This document shows positions 15,136 through 22,231 of a DNA stretch of 24,384 nt, in pieces. This stretch comes from a virus. The DNA lies in IMG/VR virus record IMGVR_UViG_3300023172_000190, positions 1-24,384 of that record; one strand, given 5' to 3'. A program made the position numbers and the translations under genes. Numbering within the stretch: the stretch's first letter is position 1; every line of letters begins with the position of its first letter. The notes below the pieces were generated by a model that saw only the letters and a list, made by a program, of their open reading frames with translations, ran no database searches and was not told the DNA's origin.

Positions 15136-15226
15136 ATAGTTCTACATTTCTGTGGGAACTCTGAACAATAGAGCATCATCGCCTCAAGCAACATTGCTGT
15201 CGGAATGATATCCTCTACTTTTTTTC
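15123..15226 (-). other. Possible -1 frameshift site and extension of the lipoprotein
   Basis: The lipoprotein gene ends GAA AAA AAG TAG. The in-frame heptamer A AAA AAG (15218-15224) is the classical -1 slip sequence, as in dnaX. Slipping gives 31 more codons, beginning VEDIIPTAMLLEAMMLYCSE, ending at the TGA in the terminator loop. No obvious upstream Shine-Dalgarno stimulator is seen. A homopolymer sequencing error would give the same picture. Confidence 0.4.
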
Positions 15227-15490
15227 AGGTTGCTCATTCTGTAGTTCGTCTGTCTGTCTGTCGACTTCTTCAGCAACATTATCAACGATACCTGTTGCTG
15301 TATCAACAGCCAATGTTCCGACTGATACTACATCATTAGCAACTGCCTTGGTGATTGTTGCAGTTCCTTTGACTGCTCCATCAACAACGCCAGTTGTAAA
15401 CTCTTTACCACCTTCAATAACTGCTCCAACTGAGGCACATGAAGGAAGTAATACCACAGAAAATAGTAACATATACATTACTATTCTCAT
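15215..15490 (-). CDS. Small predicted lipoprotein
   Basis: 91 residues. MRIVMYMLLFSVVLLPSCASVG is a signal peptide with a lipobox-like LPSC (cleavage before Cys18), so the mature protein is probably an acylated outer- or inner-membrane lipoprotein. The rest is Ala/Val/Thr-rich with repeated GxV/GTxxV patterns (VVDGAVKGTATITKAVAND) and an acidic, Gln-rich end. Preceded by GGAG at the right distance. As the last gene before a terminator, after two small membrane proteins, it could belong to a lysis or envelope module (an outer spanin is one option). The A7 run at its end may mark a frameshift (15123-15226). Confidence 0.72.
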   Translation of the reverse strand: MRIVMYMLLFSVVLLPSCASVGAVIEGGKEFTTGVVDGAVKGTATITKAVANDVVSVGTLAVDTATGIVDNVAEEVDRQTDELQNEQPEKK

Positions 15491-15549
15491 AATTACTCCA
15501 ATATTGGTGTATTTCGTTAGACTGCCAACTGCAAATCTAACCCCTCATT

Positions 15550-15557
15550 TATTTATG
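15550..15557 (-). promoter_or_regulatory. T4-like late promoter candidate before lipoprotein
   Basis: CATAAATA (7 of 8) on the minus strand overlaps the stop of the 91-residue membrane gene and sits in the loop of a short CCTCA/TGAGG inverted repeat. A leader of about 50 bases follows, up to the GGAG and the lipoprotein ATG. Confidence 0.4.
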
Positions 15558-15828
15558 TGAGGTGATACCCTGTGCTTTTCAATTTAAGGTCAATCTCGTT
15601 ATGTATAATGTATGCGTTATGGTGTTCGTAGTCGTAAAATTCCATAATCTCTTCTATTTGCATTCTGAAATGTCCGTATGCTATAATAAGTGACATACAA
15701 ACAAATAATGCAAATGAATATATTACGATATTAAACATTGCAATAGGGAATAGATAGAAGAGTGCAAGTATGTGAGCAACCAACACACTGTACACATAAA
15801 ACTTGATACTAATCAGTAGATGCCACAT
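15553..15828 (-). CDS. Small two-pass membrane protein
   Basis: 91 residues. Two long hydrophobic segments, about residues 4-28 and 30-51 (FNIVIYSFALFVCMSLIIAY in the second), separated by a short turn, then a charged and His/Tyr-rich tail (EFYDYEHHNAYIIHNE). This hairpin topology is seen in holins and other small phage membrane proteins. The start overlaps the end of the 57-residue membrane gene by 20 bases. No family recognised. With the next two genes it forms a run of envelope proteins; a lysis role is possible but unproven. Confidence 0.65.
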   Translation of the reverse strand: MWHLLISIKFYVYSVLVAHILALFYLFPIAMFNIVIYSFALFVCMSLIIAYGHFRMQIEEIMEFYDYEHHNAYIIHNEIDLKLKSTGYHLT

Positions 15829-15982
15829 CTTTACCTAAAAGTAAATCTTTGAAGTCATTTGAATGCCAATAACTGTCTAGTGTAATATCCACTACCAGTG
15901 CAATCAAAACGAATGTTAAAATTATTCCGAGATATAAGTTGATGAAGGCATTGATCTTCATCCATCGTATCAAGTGTTTCAT
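15809..15982 (-). CDS. Small single-pass membrane protein (57 aa)
   Basis: Read from the minus strand: ATG 15982, TAG 15809-15811. A hydrophobic helix spans about residues 11-36 (NLYLGIILTFVLIALVVDIT), followed by a polar tail (DSYWHSNDFKDLLLGKD). The ATG overlaps the stop of the 76-residue gene (ATGA), and its own end overlaps the next membrane gene by 20 bases, so it lies in a tightly packed chain. Basic N-terminus (KHLIRWMK) suggests N-in topology. No family recognised. Confidence 0.65.
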   Translation of the reverse strand: MKHLIRWMKINAFINLYLGIILTFVLIALVVDITLDSYWHSNDFKDLLLGKDVASTD

Positions 15983-16209
15983 TTTCTATTCCTTGCAAAT
16001 TCTAATTCTTGTTGCCAGTTCTTTTTGTTTTGTTCGGCTTCACCCGATCCCTTCTGAGCCAATATAACTCGACCCCCATCCATGTCAATCCTAATAGAAT
16101 CAGTGGTAACCACCTCACCATGTCTTCCAATAAATACACCTGTCAATTCTCCTTTTGTATCTTCAGGATGAAGATTTGTTATCAATTCTATAAGTTCTTC
16201 TTTTGTCAT
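15979..16209 (-). CDS. Hypothetical protein downstream of DNA polymerase
   Basis: 76 residues. The N-terminal helix MTKEELIELITNLHPEDTKG is followed by short strands (LTGVFIGRHGEVVTTDSIRIDMDGGRVIL) and a polar C-terminus with NKKNWQQELEFARNRK. It may be a small beta protein; I see no catalytic motif. Its ATG overlaps the polymerase stop (ATGA), and its own stop overlaps the next gene (ATGA), so expression is coupled to the polymerase. Function unknown. Confidence 0.65.
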   Translation of the reverse strand: MTKEELIELITNLHPEDTKGELTGVFIGRHGEVVTTDSIRIDMDGGRVILAQKGSGEAEQNKKNWQQELEFARNRK

Positions 16210-18719
16210 GCAAAAAAATTATCTAGTGATGCGACTGGTTCTACATTCCAACCGATCAATGTTATGATTGCTTTCAGAGGTTCTATGAAAGCTTTATCAA
16301 ACTGCATATCATAATCTATAAATCTTCTCAAATCAAATTCTTTAGGAAATACATTGATAAATGAAATGACATTCTCATTTATAGGATTAGGTGTAGTTAG
16401 ATAAGTGAAATGTATCTTCTCGCCGTTCTTTATCATTTCATATCTCATGTTTAGACCTTTATCTTTCAACATATGGTTATATAACAAAGCACCTCTTACA
16501 TGAATTGGTGTACCTTTTGAATAAATTGTTGTTGAGTCTGCATATTGTTGTAGGTTATTGCAACCTCTTGGTGATGCGACATCTTCTGGTGGTAGATTTC
16601 TGAAATCTTTTCTTGCAGTTTCTACAAACTCCCAAAGTTCCTGTTCTGTACCTTGCATCACAACTTTTAGCACTTGTTCTAATTTCTTTCTGACCCATTG
16701 TGGAGTTGAAGACTTTGCAGTTTCAATACCCATCATTTTGAGTTTAGGTTCTGCAAGTCTAACGCCTTCGTTATCATGAACATTCAGAATGTATCTTTTC
16801 TTTGCAGTCCAAATACCTCTGTCTGCAATCACTTCTCTACCCATTTCCATCTTCTGTTGAAATGCGTTTGTGTATTCTGCAAGTTCATCAAAACCTTCTG
16901 CAAGAACTTTTTCAATTTGCTTTTCTGCCTTAGACAAGAAATCTACTATTTTATCTTTAGGTGCATCAGGCATAATCTGATTTACAAATTTATCCATTGT
17001 GATGTAAATAGAATCGGTGTCCATTGCAATCACATAGTCTTCATTATCAGTGTTCAATAATTCGTTTAGATATTTGTTTATAGTTTTTTCTGCCCATTGG
17101 ATTACTAATTGACCTGATAGTGTAATTGCTTCAGCAAGATCGGTAGAAAAGAAGGCAAAGTATTGATTTGCCATTGCACCATAAGCAGAGTTCAATGCAA
17201 TCTTACGAACTTGTTGATTGTTGTATGCTCTTTTGATAAGAGTATCTAGCTCTCGTTTCTTTTGTGGATCTGTACAAACTTCTCTCTCTTTTTGATAAGA
17301 GATCATCTTTTTCTTCCATTCTTTTCGTTCATCATAGAATTTTTCCATGAGTTCTGGAAACATTCCCTGTCTATCTCGTTTGAACATCACACCGTTGGGT
17401 GCAATTGTTAGATTCTTCTGTTTGGTGTAAGATAGATCACATTCTTTATCTAGTAGTCTTTTTACTGATACATCTTGTCTATTACCTTTCACTATTTTTT
17501 CAGGTGAAATATTGAACTGCATGATAAGATGTGGATACAGAGAGTTCAAATCGAAAGACATAACCCAATCGTGTTTGCCGACTAGTGGTTCTTTTACATA
17601 AGCACCTTGAATCGATTTTGTTTTATCATTTCCTGTTTTCAGTCTTTGAGGTGGTGTTTGAATGCCTTGCTCTTTCAAAAAGTTATAGATGATAGTTTCC
17701 CAATACTTCACCATGCCGAATGTGTCATCGTAATTACATTTTGCCGTGTAAGCCTGATTTAGCACCAACTCAATAAATCCAAGTTTATCTTCTAGTTCTT
17801 CTACAAGAACAACATCTTTTAGATTATACTCTAAGAACTTTGCATAGTCCTGTTTGTAAAGTGTATGAAGTGAACCATATTCAGAGTAATCTAATTTACT
17901 TTTACCTAACTCTACATTTGCAATATGATCTAGTTTGTAAGACTCTTGGTTTACAAAAGTCTTTTTACGATACATTTCCAAGTAGTCAAGCACATTGATA
18001 CCATAAAGATTATATTTCATGTTCTTTTGGTGACCGAATGATACCCATTCTCTCACATCTGATAGACCCCATGGCGAGAGTTTCTTGTGTTCATCTTCAC
18101 CGAGTATTTTATCAATACGATTACAAAGATAAGTTATATCAAATGAATCTACATTCCAACCAGTGATGATATCAAATTGTTCTGCACGCCAATACTTGAT
18201 GAACTCAACAAGTAAGTCCATTTCATTTTTACAGTTATGATATACTATATCTGTCTTGTTGTGTTCCCATGGTCCAATGCCGAAGACATGAGCATCTTTA
18301 CCGAACGGTTTCATTGTAATTGCATTCACTCTTTCGTTAGCAAGAATGGGTTCAGGAAAACCATTCTCACATTCACACTCAATGTCAAGTGTTGCAACTC
18401 TAATCAGAGATAGATCAAACTTTATATCACCTTGAAACCTGTCTGATATCCATGTGTAAACATATCGGTCATAACCATGGATTTCAAAACCTTCAACACC
18501 TGCATACTTCTCTCTGAACTTTCTTGCACCACCCATTGAGTTGAGTTCAACAACTTCAAGTGGTCTGCCGTCTAGTGATTTATAAGGTGTGTCACCTTTC
18601 TTTGAGGGAATGAAATGTTTGGGACGATAAGATATAGACAACTTTTGTTTTTTGTTGCCTTTATACCCAACTGCTAAAATTTTGTCTCGTGTGCGAGTGA
18701 CATTCGTGTAGAAATCCAT
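16206..18719 (-). CDS. 43: DNA polymerase, family B, T4 gp43 type
   Basis: 837 residues. This is the replicative polymerase with 3'-5' proofreading. Exo I is DIECE (Asp112, Glu114), Exo II GWNVDSFD (187-194) and Exo III YNLKD (298-302), so proofreading looks intact. Polymerase motif A is DLNSLYP (390-396), motif B QVRKIALNSAYGAMANQYF (503-521), and motif C MDTDS (566-570). The C-terminal SLDNFFA resembles the clamp-binding peptide of T4-type polymerases. It is shorter than T4 gp43 (898). There is no Shine-Dalgarno, and the start codon lies in the 3' arm of a hairpin (18718-18740), reminiscent of T4 gp43 autorepression. Confidence 0.96.
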   Translation of the reverse strand: MDFYTNVTRTRDKILAVGYKGNKKQKLSISYRPKHFIPSKKGDTPYKSLDGRPLEVVELNSMGGARKFREKYAGVEGFEIHGYDRYVYTWISDRFQGDIKFDLSLIRVATLDIECECENGFPEPILANERVNAITMKPFGKDAHVFGIGPWEHNKTDIVYHNCKNEMDLLVEFIKYWRAEQFDIITGWNVDSFDITYLCNRIDKILGEDEHKKLSPWGLSDVREWVSFGHQKNMKYNLYGINVLDYLEMYRKKTFVNQESYKLDHIANVELGKSKLDYSEYGSLHTLYKQDYAKFLEYNLKDVVLVEELEDKLGFIELVLNQAYTAKCNYDDTFGMVKYWETIIYNFLKEQGIQTPPQRLKTGNDKTKSIQGAYVKEPLVGKHDWVMSFDLNSLYPHLIMQFNISPEKIVKGNRQDVSVKRLLDKECDLSYTKQKNLTIAPNGVMFKRDRQGMFPELMEKFYDERKEWKKKMISYQKEREVCTDPQKKRELDTLIKRAYNNQQVRKIALNSAYGAMANQYFAFFSTDLAEAITLSGQLVIQWAEKTINKYLNELLNTDNEDYVIAMDTDSIYITMDKFVNQIMPDAPKDKIVDFLSKAEKQIEKVLAEGFDELAEYTNAFQQKMEMGREVIADRGIWTAKKRYILNVHDNEGVRLAEPKLKMMGIETAKSSTPQWVRKKLEQVLKVVMQGTEQELWEFVETARKDFRNLPPEDVASPRGCNNLQQYADSTTIYSKGTPIHVRGALLYNHMLKDKGLNMRYEMIKNGEKIHFTYLTTPNPINENVISFINVFPKEFDLRRFIDYDMQFDKAFIEPLKAIITLIGWNVEPVASLDNFFA

Positions 18720-18740
18720 ACTGTAATGATACTACAGTAT
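18718..18740 (-). promoter_or_regulatory. Hairpin containing the DNA polymerase start codon
   Basis: An 8-bp perfect inverted repeat, ATACTGTA/TACAGTAT (18718-18725 with 18733-18740), with a 7-base loop. In the minus-strand RNA the 3' arm ends with the AT of the polymerase ATG (18717-18719), and the 5' arm starts within the stop codon of the preceding gene. T4 gp43 represses its own translation through a hairpin at its ribosome-binding site; this could be a counterpart. Confidence 0.55.
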
Positions 18741-18979
18741 TAGTCTTCTGTCAAGGTAGTTTGTGCTGTAAAGTGTGGATTATTGAAGTGTTTGAGAAGA
18801 ACTTCTTTCTGATCTTCATAATGAGCAATTTGTTCTAATTCTTTTTCGATTGTCTCTAAATGATCTGAATGTTCCCCAACACCTACTGGATTTGAAAGAT
18901 GTATTTCTACATTCATCTTGTGTTTGTTGATATGCGCATCCGCGTGTGCAATTAAACTTTGTATTATTTCATTTCTCAT
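18740..18979 (-). CDS. Conserved small phage protein upstream of DNA polymerase
   Basis: 79 residues. MRNEIIQSLIAHADAHINKHKMNVEIHL and NPVGVGEHSDHLETIEKELEQIA resemble a conserved short protein of T4-like marine phages with no assigned role. Entirely helical at the C-terminus, with several His. It overlaps the previous gene by four bases (ATGA), and its TAA forms the base of the hairpin in front of the polymerase gene. Confidence 0.72.
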   Translation of the reverse strand: MRNEIIQSLIAHADAHINKHKMNVEIHLSNPVGVGEHSDHLETIEKELEQIAHYEDQKEVLLKHFNNPHFTAQTTLTED

Positions 18980-19311
18980 TTCTGACCTCTCACTTTGCCA
19001 TTTCTAAGGGCATTACTTTCTAATGTTGAATCTAAATTTCCTGTTGACACTTTATAGTTTATTTCTAACTGAGGTTTTGCATCAAAGATAGTGATCACTT
19101 TACTTTCGTGGAAAGAGAAATTGTATTCTTTTGCAAAAGGTATAAAATCTGCAAGTGAAACTTCCATTTTGCCTTCTGATATTTCACTGACACATTGTTT
19201 GCAATCGTAAAGTGTATGCATCTGAGTTTTTGCATTGAACTCATAGAATCCCATAAGTATATCACCTGAGTTTAGAATAACACACTTTACAACTGGTAAT
19301 GGATTAGCCAC
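18976..19311 (-). CDS. Small beta-barrel conserved phage protein
   Basis: 111 residues. The pattern VKCVILNSGDILMGFYEF...TLYDCKQCVSEI, MEVSLADFIPFAKEYNFSFHESKVITIF and ...PQLEINYK resembles a small SH3/Sm-like barrel conserved in T4-like marine phages. No catalytic residues; two Cys (C..C) in the centre. The 3' end overlaps the next gene by four bases and the start overlaps the lysozyme end by eight, so it sits in a coupled chain. An RNA- or protein-binding role is a guess from fold resemblance only. Confidence 0.6.
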   Translation of the reverse strand: MANPLPVVKCVILNSGDILMGFYEFNAKTQMHTLYDCKQCVSEISEGKMEVSLADFIPFAKEYNFSFHESKVITIFDAKPQLEINYKVSTGNLDSTLESNALRNGKVRGQK

Positions 19312-19762
19312 AATTTCTGACCATTTGTTGTAGTTCTACTGATCTGCGACCAACTTGACCAAACCATTTACTATCTTCCATTTCAACAGCAACTTTTTCC
19401 CAATCATTTTCAATGACACCTTTCCACATGTTGTTGAACTTGCTGAATCTCGTGCCACCTAAATTGAAAGTCATATTGACCAACACATGTTGAATGTCTT
19501 CTGGTAGACTGTAGAAGTCTTCACCACCTTTAGATTCAAATACATGTATTGTTTCTTCAACATGTTTGTCAAAGTCAATCTCATAGACCTCATCAACCCT
19601 CTCTTGTGATACAGGTGTACCTGCTGGTTGACCGAATTCTGGATCACTTTCTTTTATTAGATGTCCAACTCCAAATGTTAGATAACCTAAAGAGTCTTCG
19701 TATATTTCTAGGACTTCTCCTTCATGCCTTTTTATCTGTTCTTTCAATAGTTCTTTGTTCAT
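19304..19762 (-). CDS. T4-type lysozyme (GH24 endolysin)
   Basis: 152 residues, muramidase that cleaves the N-acetylmuramic acid to N-acetylglucosamine bond of peptidoglycan at lysis. The T4 catalytic triad Glu11-Asp20-Thr26 maps to Glu14, Asp23 and Thr29 in KRHEGEVLEIYEDSLGYLTF, followed by GVGHLI. The middle MTFNLGGTRFSKFNNMW and the C-terminal WFGQVGRRSVELQQMV match conserved parts of the family. No signal peptide, so release needs a holin. AGGA lies 11 bases before the ATG. The start overlaps the upstream gene by 41 bases. Size is close to T4 lysozyme (164). Confidence 0.93.
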   Translation of the reverse strand: MNKELLKEQIKRHEGEVLEIYEDSLGYLTFGVGHLIKESDPEFGQPAGTPVSQERVDEVYEIDFDKHVEETIHVFESKGGEDFYSLPEDIQHVLVNMTFNLGGTRFSKFNNMWKGVIENDWEKVAVEMEDSKWFGQVGRRSVELQQMVRNCG

Positions 19763-20027
19763 TTTTTATTTGTTCCTGTAATAATTCAATTAGGATATCT
19801 CCCATAATCTTATTTAGTTCACTATTATTTAGTAGTTTGTCAATCTCTTCATCTGTCTTATCTTCAACTATATCTGGCAATCTTCGTATGGTTCTTTGAA
19901 AATTTATGTTCGGTTTACCATCTTCGAATTGTACTTTGCCATATTGATACACTAGACCTTTGTAATCACCTTCTATAATTTCTATAGCGGCATCTTTTTC
20001 AAATGGATTTTCAACTATTCTATACAC
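19722..20027 (-). CDS. Conserved small phage protein
   Basis: 101 residues. MYRIVENPFEKDAAIEIIEGDYKGLVYQYGKV is a pattern I recognise from short proteins of T4-like marine phages; the rest has INFQRTIRRLPDIVED and a helical C-terminus (LNKIMGDILIELLQEQI). No activity known. The start overlaps the DruA-like stop (TAATG), and the 3' end overlaps the lysozyme start by 41 bases, so the three genes are read from one message. Confidence 0.7.
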   Translation of the reverse strand: MYRIVENPFEKDAAIEIIEGDYKGLVYQYGKVQFEDGKPNINFQRTIRRLPDIVEDKTDEEIDKLLNNSELNKIMGDILIELLQEQIKNEQRTIERTDKKA

Positions 20028-21157
20028 TATCTTATAATATCTATTTCACCTGGATTTTCATTCCAAACTTCTAATTTATTTCTAAGTCTTCCGTCTGAAA
20101 GTAATGTTTCGTATCTGTTTGAAGCTTTCTTTCTCCACCATTCTGTTAGATTTTCAATTGAATATCTATCATAGTTTGATTTAGGTATAAGTGTTTCTGT
20201 TTTTCCTAAAATAACATCTTTTGTATTTTCAAAACCTAAATCAGAAACATAGAATCTTTTCTTTTCATTTAGTCTTCTAGCATCATCAACAACTTTATCA
20301 AATTCTTTTTTATCATTCTCATTCAAAGACTTTCTGATTATAGAAATCATTTTAGATTGTGATTTCATTTTCCTAGATGATGCTTGTTCCCAAACAATCG
20401 GACCACCATTCTTTTCAACAAAGAACTTTTCTAAATCTTTGAAGTAATTATCATTCATAAGTGGTGCAAAATTACTATCAGTCAAACCATGTCCTTTTAT
20501 AAATGGTTTTAGACCATCATACTGTGACATACTTTTAGTTGAACCATAAAGTGATGTAGTTTCAAAATGACATAGATTCATATCATACTTTTCATCAACT
20601 AGTTTTTTTATTTCATGTGAACAACACATGAGTGCTAGTAGTTTGCCACCTAGATAGTTGAATCCAAAAGGTTGAGTTGGAACTATTATCATTCCCATGA
20701 TAGCATGTTTATTGAATACAGGCATTTGTTCTGCACCCAACACTTCACCAAAATACCTATTTCTAGGTGCAATGTTCATCATAGGTGAACCTAGTCTTAT
20801 AAAACCCACAATCTTATTTGTGTTTGTTTCATAAACCATAAGAATGAGTTTACGACCAGGATTTGATGCTTCTATAGCATGTGATGTTATGATTTCTAAG
20901 TAGTTATGAAAGACCTCATGATCTGCAATACCAACTCTAAAGTTCATGTCTCTTGGATGTATAGTGAAGTCTGAAAAGAAATCATCTGATAGATTGAAAC
21001 CAAAAAGAGGAGTTGGCATTTCTGAAACTCTTTCTAATTTTATTTTTCTTAGATAGTCTGCCATATTACCGAAGTTTTGGTAATACTCTGTGATTCTACC
21101 AGAGGCAAACTTTGCGTCTGCCTCTGATAGGACTAAATCACATTTGAAATCTGGCAT
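20027..21157 (-). CDS. DruA-like (DUF4338) protein, copy 2
   Basis: 376 residues. It shares the central module of the protein at 10770-12047: IVGFIRLGSP, RNRYFGE (132-138), IIVPTQPFGFNYLGGKLLAL (157-176), a VDEKYD stretch, FETTSLYGST (198-207) and SQYDGL...KGHGLTDSN. Outside this core the two are very different, so this is an old duplication or two independent gains. The core follows the DruA/DUF4338 family, known from Druantia antiphage defence and transposons. It is coupled to peroxiredoxin by a TAATG overlap, a context with no obvious DNA-transaction partner. Phage role unknown. Confidence 0.72.
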   Translation of the reverse strand: MPDFKCDLVLSEADAKFASGRITEYYQNFGNMADYLRKIKLERVSEMPTPLFGFNLSDDFFSDFTIHPRDMNFRVGIADHEVFHNYLEIITSHAIEASNPGRKLILMVYETNTNKIVGFIRLGSPMMNIAPRNRYFGEVLGAEQMPVFNKHAIMGMIIVPTQPFGFNYLGGKLLALMCCSHEIKKLVDEKYDMNLCHFETTSLYGSTKSMSQYDGLKPFIKGHGLTDSNFAPLMNDNYFKDLEKFFVEKNGGPIVWEQASSRKMKSQSKMISIIRKSLNENDKKEFDKVVDDARRLNEKKRFYVSDLGFENTKDVILGKTETLIPKSNYDRYSIENLTEWWRKKASNRYETLLSDGRLRNKLEVWNENPGEIDIIR

Positions 21158-21654
21158 TAGATATTATCTAAGAGATTTTCTGGTGAAGATACTTCATAAG
21201 GATCAGTTTCAATGTTGTCACCAAATCCTTCTTCTGCAAAGATTGATTCAATTACATTATCATTGACGACCATTGCATATCTCCATGATCTGATACCGAA
21301 ACCTAAGTTTGCTTTCTTTACAGATGCACCCATAAGCTCGGTGAATTCACCGTTACCGTCTGGTAATGGTCTGACATTTTGAACGCCTTGTGCCTCAAAC
21401 CATGAGTTCATAACGAATGAGTCATTCACTGAGAGACAATAGATGTTATCAATACCTTTTTCCTGAAACTGTGAAAACATTGTTTCAAAACCAGGTAATT
21501 GAAAAGACGAACAAGTTGGTGTAAAAGCACCAGGCAGTGCAAAGATGATCACTCTTTTTTCTGCAAATTGTTCGTGGGTGTTCAAATGTACCCAATCGCC
21601 ATCAGCCCTTACTGGCATAACGACATTAGGAATTTTATCACCTACATTCAACAT
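21157..21654 (-). CDS. Peroxiredoxin (Prx5-like)
   Basis: 165 residues. It reduces hydrogen peroxide or organic hydroperoxides with a peroxidatic cysteine. PGAFTPTCS (41-49) gives Thr45 and Cys48, and RSWRYAMV (122-129) supplies the active-site Arg. SVNDSFVMNSW and the Gly-rich LGFGIRS also match Prx5-type proteins. Cys73 might act as a resolving residue or a glutathione system might serve. No signal peptide, so cytoplasmic. It has a strong AGGAG Shine-Dalgarno. Its position between hsp20 and the DruA-like gene suggests a stress-response pair. Peroxiredoxins are infrequent in phages. Confidence 0.92.
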   Translation of the reverse strand: MLNVGDKIPNVVMPVRADGDWVHLNTHEQFAEKRVIIFALPGAFTPTCSSFQLPGFETMFSQFQEKGIDNIYCLSVNDSFVMNSWFEAQGVQNVRPLPDGNGEFTELMGASVKKANLGFGIRSWRYAMVVNDNVIESIFAEEGFGDNIETDPYEVSSPENLLDNI

Positions 21655-21674
21655 AATATACTCCTATAATATTA

Positions 21675-21708
21675 TAGTAGCACCACTATATCACAAGTGG
21701 TGCTACTA
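21675..21708 (-). other. 13-bp perfect hairpin between hsp20 and peroxiredoxin
   Basis: TAGTAGCACCACT pairs perfectly with AGTGGTGCTACTA (21675-21687 with 21696-21708) around an 8-base loop. No T-run follows on the minus strand, where ATAATATTATAGGAG leads into the peroxiredoxin start. It may be a processing or stability element, or an attenuator with partial readthrough. Confidence 0.65.
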
Positions 21709-21720
21709 GTCAATAGAGTT

Positions 21721-22137
21721 TTACTTGATTTTGATAAGTTGTGGTTTATCTTCTTCTGGCACTACTCTCTCTAGGTTGATAATCAAAACACCATTCTTTA
21801 GATCACCGCCAACGACTAGTACATCATCAGCAAGTGTGAATGATCTTTTGAAAGACCTAGAGGCTAGTCCCTTATGAAGATAAGACTCATCTTCACCACT
21901 TTCTTTTTTGCCTTCAATTGTTAGAACATTTTTCTCTTTTGAGACTTTAAGTTCTTTTTTATCAAACCCAGCAACAGCAAGTTCAATGCGAAAATGTTCG
22001 TCATCGTCCTTGATAATGTTGTAAGGTGGATAATTAATAGAAGGTGCCTCTGCGGCTCTTTCTAGTAGTGAAAAGGTTCTGTCGAACCCTATGGCAAACG
22101 GAAATGTTCGCCCAAAGATATCGTCATAAATAGACAT
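21721..22137 (-). CDS. Small heat-shock protein (Hsp20, IbpA-like)
   Basis: 138 residues, ATP-independent chaperone that holds unfolding proteins. The alpha-crystallin domain (about 38-126) is complete: YNIIKDDDEHFRIELAVAGF, LTIEGKKE, FKRSFTLADDV and the conserved GVLIINLERVVPEE. The C-terminal LIKIK provides the I-x-I-like tail for oligomers. Hsp20 genes are frequent in T4-like cyanophages and relatives. AAGGAG precedes the ATG. A perfect TATAAATA lies about 60 bases upstream, and a strong hairpin follows the stop, ahead of peroxiredoxin. Confidence 0.94.
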   Translation of the reverse strand: MSIYDDIFGRTFPFAIGFDRTFSLLERAAEAPSINYPPYNIIKDDDEHFRIELAVAGFDKKELKVSKEKNVLTIEGKKESGEDESYLHKGLASRSFKRSFTLADDVLVVGGDLKNGVLIINLERVVPEEDKPQLIKIK

Positions 22138-22198
22138 AGTTTTCTCCTTTTATAAGCAAGTTAGTTTTAGTAGACCTCACCATGAGCATCTACACTTA

Positions 22199-22206
22199 TA
22201 TTTATA
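22199..22206 (-). promoter_or_regulatory. T4-like late promoter before hsp20
   Basis: A perfect TATAAATA on the minus strand inside an AT-rich stretch that could also hold a sigma70-like -10 (TATAAT). A leader of about 60 bases with AAGGAG follows. It lies in the 94-base gap after the small gene at 22232-22615. Confidence 0.55.
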
Positions 22207-22231
22207 TTATATAATGACTAATCTGGTTTTT

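Noticed and set aside
21675-21708. Intrinsic terminator after hsp20
   Set aside because: The stem is strong, but ATAATATTATAGG rather than a T-run follows on the minus strand. Listed as a hairpin of unknown role instead.
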